From positions 1 through 64,000 of the forward strand of contig NZ_VKNW01000004.1 of the NCBI RefSeq assembly GCF_007474535.1: DNA of 64,000 bases, written 5' to 3'. The notes under the pieces were generated by a model. That model did no database searches, was not told the DNA's origin, and saw only the letters and a program-made list of their open reading frames with translations. The stretch is from Chryseobacterium echinoideorum (GTDB taxonomy: Bacteria > Bacteroidota > Bacteroidia > Flavobacteriales > Weeksellaceae). Each line of letters begins with the position of its first letter. Within the stretch, counting starts at the first letter, position 1. Below are positions 61,614-64,000 of the stretch, piece after piece. The translations under genes and the position numbers were made by a program.

Positions 61614-62381
61614 TTATAATTGAATGATTTTTAAAAATTCGTTCATAAACAGGTCTAACTGACAGGTTTTCATCAGCCGTTCATCAGGGGGCAACAAAGT
61701 GGAACGGAAAACGGCTTTACTGTTCACTTCGCTTTCTTTGCGAAAGCGTGTACTACTCTTGATTTGGCTCTGCATCAGGCTTAACCCTAACTGGTGGATA
61801 AGGCTGTTATATACCTCGTATAATGGTGTGCTTTCCCTACCATCGACTTGGTTCCAAAACAGGTTAATGGTGTCAATGGAAGTTTCCCCTTGTTTCATAA
61901 TCACGTCCTGCAAAAGTTGCGTGAAAACAAGGGTACTTTCCATTACCACACGGTCTGCCGTAATGGGTGTGAAAATGTGGTGCATTCCTGCTAATGCCTT
62001 CAGAATGCCGGGCGTATTCACCGTTCCGGGCAGGTCGAAGAACACGACATCAATCGGAATAGGAGAAGCATCTACATATTCTTCGGCTTTTTCCAGTACA
62101 CTGTCCGCCCTGTGCTGTATAATCTCATACGCCTTTTTGTTGATGGTCATAAACTGGTTGTACGCCTGTTTTTTCAGGACTTCGTTTTCCATTACCATTT
62201 TCAAATCACGTTCTTTCATTTTCATCAGGCTGTGCTGTGGAAAATCCGTGTCGAATACGGCTACATTGTAGCCCAAACGATAATGCAGGGTACTCGCTAC
62301 AAGCGTTGTGAATGTACTCTTGCCGACACCGCCTTTTTGGGAAGAAAAGGCGATAAATACTGTTTTTTGTTTTGTACTCAT
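61614..62381 (-). CDS. traA: ParA-type ATPase (TraA)
   Basis: 255 residues. Deviant Walker A 'SSQKGGVGKSTFTTLV', then 'VAVFDTDFPQHSLMKMKE' and 'DVVFFDLPGTVNTPGILKAL', typical of ParA/MinD-like ATPases. In CTnDOT-like elements it is the first gene of the traA-traD set and may position or partition the element. It faces a long region with repeats, which may contain its DNA-binding partner's sites. Confidence 0.92.
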   Translation of the reverse strand: MSTKQKTVFIAFSSQKGGVGKSTFTTLVASTLHYRLGYNVAVFDTDFPQHSLMKMKERDLKMVMENEVLKKQAYNQFMTINKKAYEIIQHRADSVLEKAEEYVDASPIPIDVVFFDLPGTVNTPGILKALAGMHHIFTPITADRVVMESTLVFTQLLQDVIMKQGETSIDTINLFWNQVDGRESTPLYEVYNSLIHQLGLSLMQSQIKSSTRFRKESEVNSKAVFRSTLLPPDERLMKTCQLDLFMNEFLKIIQL

Positions 62382-62410
62382 ATCTCTACTTATTTAGTGG
62401 CTTACTTCAT

Positions 62411-62542
62411 TACCTATGTGCGTAAGTGTTTATGCACTTATATGTTTAGGCACGTTGCTCTGCACCGATGCACTTGTGCAGGTACTTATCTACCTATGTG
62501 CCAAATTGTCTATGCACTTAAATACACATTTACTTATGTGCC
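62411..62542. repeat. 80-bp register repeat with TATGTGC / TATGCACTTA motifs
   Basis: TACCTATGTGC at 62411-62421 and 62491-62501, and TATGCACTTA at 62431-62440 and 62511-62520, are each exactly 80 bp apart; a third TACTTATGTGCC lies at 62531. The pairs are also partly inverted to each other. Confidence 0.65.
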
Positions 62543-62580
62543 TGCATTTGTCCGTACCGTACTATATAATCAGGTAGCTG

Positions 62581-62634
62581 AACAGGTACTTTTCTATGTA
62601 CCTGTTTGCTTGATTGCCTAACTCGGTAGTTAGG
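62581..62634. repeat. Two adjacent small hairpins
   Basis: AACAGGTAC / GTACCTGTT (62581-62589, 62598-62606; 8-nt loop) and CCTAACT / AGTTAGG (62617-62623, 62628-62634; 4-nt loop). Without T runs; likely binding sites. Confidence 0.6.
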
Positions 62635-62725
62635 TACTTATGTTGTTACCTGCATAGTTATCTACACACTTACATCCTTTTGTTGGTACAAATAAAAAGA
62701 GATAAACAAGTAGTTCTTTCAATGT

Positions 62726-62758
62726 GGCAGTGTTTGGCGTTCAAAGGCAGTGTTTGGC
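62726..62758. promoter_or_regulatory. Tandem regulatory repeat, site 3 (between traA and mobA)
   Basis: GGCAGTGTTTGGC occurs exactly at 62726-62738 and 62746-62758, 20 bp apart. It is the clearest of the three copies in the element. Confidence 0.6.
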
Positions 62759-62944
62759 ACTCTTGTGCAGCACAATCCTTTCAGAAAGAGGGCTTTACTT
62801 TGTATTGTAATTTTTATTAACGGATTTATGCAAAAGTCTTTTGACAAATCGGAGGTAACAGCAACGGCATCGAGCCGTTTTTCCCTGTTACTTTTAATCC
62901 GGTTCCGCCAACTGGCGGACGGATTATTGTGTTCACCGGAACAC

Positions 62945-63000
62945 GGCAAGTTGTGTTTTGAGGCACTCGAAACCGAGTTAGTGCCTCAAAACAACTTGCC
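62945..63000. other. Long inverted repeat in front of mobA, candidate oriT
   Basis: Arms 62945-62967 (GGCAAGTTGTGTTTTGAGGC...) and 62980-63000 (...CTCAAAACAACTTGCC) are complementary over 21 bp apart from a 2-base insertion. The centre CTCGAAACCGAG is also palindromic. Its position 67 bp in front of the mobilization genes fits an oriT. Confidence 0.55.
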
Positions 63001-63066
63001 CTGCTGGGAGCTTAAAAAACGTCTTCCGAAGTCAGCGTTTTGTGTGGATTTAAAAATGGATTAGTG

Positions 63067-63498
63067 ATGAACGAGAACAATAACAAAAAACAGAATAAGG
63101 GCGGACGGAGAGCTAAGACCGACCCAAGCATCCATCGCCACGTTTTCCGCCTTACAGACGAAGAAAACGCCAAACTTTTATCGCTTTTTGAAGCATCGGG
63201 AATGCCCAATAAAGCAAAGTTTATTATTTCCCTGCTGTTTAGTAAGGAAATGAAATCGGTTAAAATTGACAAAGGAACAGTTGATTTTTATATGCGACTG
63301 ACTTCTTTTCACAGCCAGTTTCGCTCCATAGGTGTAAACTATAACCAGATTGTAAAGCTGTTGTACAAGAATTTTTCGGAGAAAAAAGCCGCAGCGTTCC
63401 TGTACAAATTGGAAAAACAAACGGCTGAAATGGCGATGCTATGCCAAAAAATCATTCAGATAACCGAAGAATTTGAAGCAAAGAACCTGAAAAAATAG
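63067..63498 (+). CDS. mobA: Mobilization accessory protein MobA
   Basis: 143 residues from ATG 63067 (MNENNNKKQNKGGRRAKTDP); the frame to 63040 adds nine residues. A basic N-terminus is followed by 'HVFRLTDEENAKLLSLFEAS', a ribbon-helix-helix-type DNA-binding part, and 'QFRSIGVNYNQIVKLLYKNF', the usual MobA/MobC-like relaxosome domain. It helps the relaxase bind oriT. The relaxase gene follows 8 bp behind. Confidence 0.85.
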   Translation: MNENNNKKQNKGGRRAKTDPSIHRHVFRLTDEENAKLLSLFEASGMPNKAKFIISLLFSKEMKSVKIDKGTVDFYMRLTSFHSQFRSIGVNYNQIVKLLYKNFSEKKAAAFLYKLEKQTAEMAMLCQKIIQITEEFEAKNLKK

Positions 63499-63506
63499 CA
63501 GTACAG

Positions 63507-64000
63507 ATGATAGCAAAGATTGGCAGAAGCGGGAATTTATACGGTGCATTGGCGTACAATCAGCTCAAAGTAGAGAATGAAAACGGGAAAATTCTGTTCG
63601 CAAATAAGATAATCGAAACGCCAACTGGAGCATATACTGTTGCACAATTAGCACAATCTTTTGCACCTTACCTGATTGCCAACCGCAATACGGAAAAGCA
63701 TACGTTGCATATTTCGCTCAATCCCGACCCGAACGACAAAGTAAGCGATGGGAGGTTTCGGGAAATCGCAGAACAGTATATGCGGGAAATGGGCTACGGC
63801 GAACAGCCTTTTGTGGTATTCAAACATACGGATATTGACCGCAGCCATATACATATTGTATCGGTTTGCGTGGACGAGCAGGGCAAAAAGATTTCGGATA
63901 AATTCGAGAAAATGCGGTCTATGAATGTATGCCGTGAACTGGAAAGACAACACGGGTTGATACCCGCAACAGATAAGGAGCGCAATCAAACGGATAAGGT
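63507..64000 (+). CDS. mobB: Relaxase MobB (3' end outside window)
   Basis: The frame is open from ATG 63507 to the window end, 164 codons. The relaxase/mobilization nuclease domain is visible: MIAKIGRSGNLYGALAYNQL, 'KHTLHISLNPDPNDKVSDG' and the histidine motif 'HTDIDRSHIHIVSVCVDEQG', in which the His residues bind the metal for nicking at oriT. It is the relaxase of the conjugative element, distinct from the MobV-like enzyme of the first element. Confidence 0.93.
   Translation, partial: MIAKIGRSGNLYGALAYNQLKVENENGKILFANKIIETPTGAYTVAQLAQSFAPYLIANRNTEKHTLHISLNPDPNDKVSDGRFREIAEQYMREMGYGEQPFVVFKHTDIDRSHIHIVSVCVDEQGKKISDKFEKMRSMNVCRELERQHGLIPATDKERNQTDK

Larger units (their letters stand above)
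62382..63066. other. Long divergent control region between traA and mobA
   Basis: 685 bp with several repeat layers: an 80-bp register repeat (62411 and 62491), two short hairpins (62581-62606, 62617-62634), the tandem regulatory repeat (62726-62758) and a long inverted repeat (62945-63000) near mobA. A 104-codon plus-strand frame (62750-63064) crosses it but is not supported as a gene. The region probably combines a promoter, binding sites and oriT. Confidence 0.6.
30600..64000. mobile_element. CTnDOT-type integrative conjugative element (right end outside window)
   Basis: IntDOT-like integrase, SSB, DUF932, PRTRC genes, excisionase-type HTH proteins, a full traE-traQ operon, traD, a DUF3408 gene, ParA-type traA and mobA/mobB are all present. 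This matches integrative conjugative elements of Bacteroidetes, including those of Elizabethkingia and Chryseobacterium. At least three cargo blocks are inserted: a nuclease/NTPase operon (38.6-42.8 kb), a metal-related group (44.2-47.6 kb) and a mixed block inside the tra region (57.9-60.5 kb). The left end is an estimate. Confidence 0.88.

Noticed and set aside
61699..62621. Plus-strand frames of 190 and 169 codons over traA and its upstream region
   Set aside because: They are antisense to a clear ParA-type gene and run into non-coding repeats; the translations are rich in Cys, Tyr and Val without a domain.
62750..63064. 104-codon plus-strand frame in front of mobA
   Set aside because: It covers the regulatory repeat and the long inverted repeat of the oriT candidate, and its translation has no domain-like pattern.

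Overview
The window looks like a chromosome segment of a Flavobacteriia member close to Chryseobacterium or Elizabethkingia (Weeksellaceae). The evidence is low GC, few Shine-Dalgarno sequences, type-IX-secretion style exported proteins, a Bacteroidetes histone H1-like protein, and a conjugative element whose tra genes match the Bacteroides TraA-TraQ set. No rRNA, tRNA or CRISPR array was seen.

Core chromosome (1-23,150). A truncated surface protein with fibronectin-type repeats is followed by the Tex-like RNA-binding protein, an RDD membrane protein and a histone H1-like protein. Two GNAT acetyltransferases come next, separated by an imperfect palindrome that resembles gene-cassette recombination sites. 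A stress/stationary-phase cluster spans about 8-17 kb: large catalase, lipoprotein, two DUF2383 proteins, a DUF892 ferritin-like protein, a stand-alone receiver protein, an OmpA-family protein, a Crp/Fnr regulator and a small membrane protein too short for ordinary ORF calling. Polyphosphate kinase, a secreted M43-type metalloprotease and dnaK close the core segment.

First mobile element (about 23,200-30,550). Directly behind the dnaK terminator sits a small integrative mobilizable element. It carries a zinc-ribbon/helix-turn-helix protein, a tyrosine recombinase, a membrane protein, an excisionase-like protein, a P-loop primase-helicase-like protein, a Toprim primase-like protein and a MobV-like relaxase. 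A dense cluster of TGTTGA/TCAACA hexamers lies between the two replication genes and is a candidate replication origin. Inverted repeats in front of the relaxase gene are a candidate oriT.

Second mobile element (about 30,600 to beyond 64,000). This is an integrative conjugative element of the CTnDOT type. It opens with an IntDOT-like integrase, then SSB, DUF932 and a PRTRC module (E, C, a probable F, B, ThiF). An AT-rich cargo operon follows: a protein with a PD-(D/E)XK-like nuclease domain joined to a P-loop NTPase domain, plus two unrecognised proteins. This is the best candidate in the window for an undescribed defence system. Next come regulators (receiver protein, two excisionase-type HTH proteins) and a metal-related cargo group (CDF transporter, TonB-dependent receptor, small cysteine-rich protein). 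The transfer operon then runs on the minus strand from traE to traQ. Between traD and traE lies a second cargo block (UbiE methyltransferase, AhpD-like protein, membrane protein, ankyrin protein), whose ankyrin end carries another cassette-like palindrome. traD, a DUF3408 gene and the ParA-type traA lie beyond, and mobA and the relaxase mobB run off the right edge.

A repeated element, GGCAGTGTTTGGC in a 20-bp tandem register, lies upstream of three minus-strand ICE operons (HTH pair, traE, traA). It looks like a shared regulatory site.
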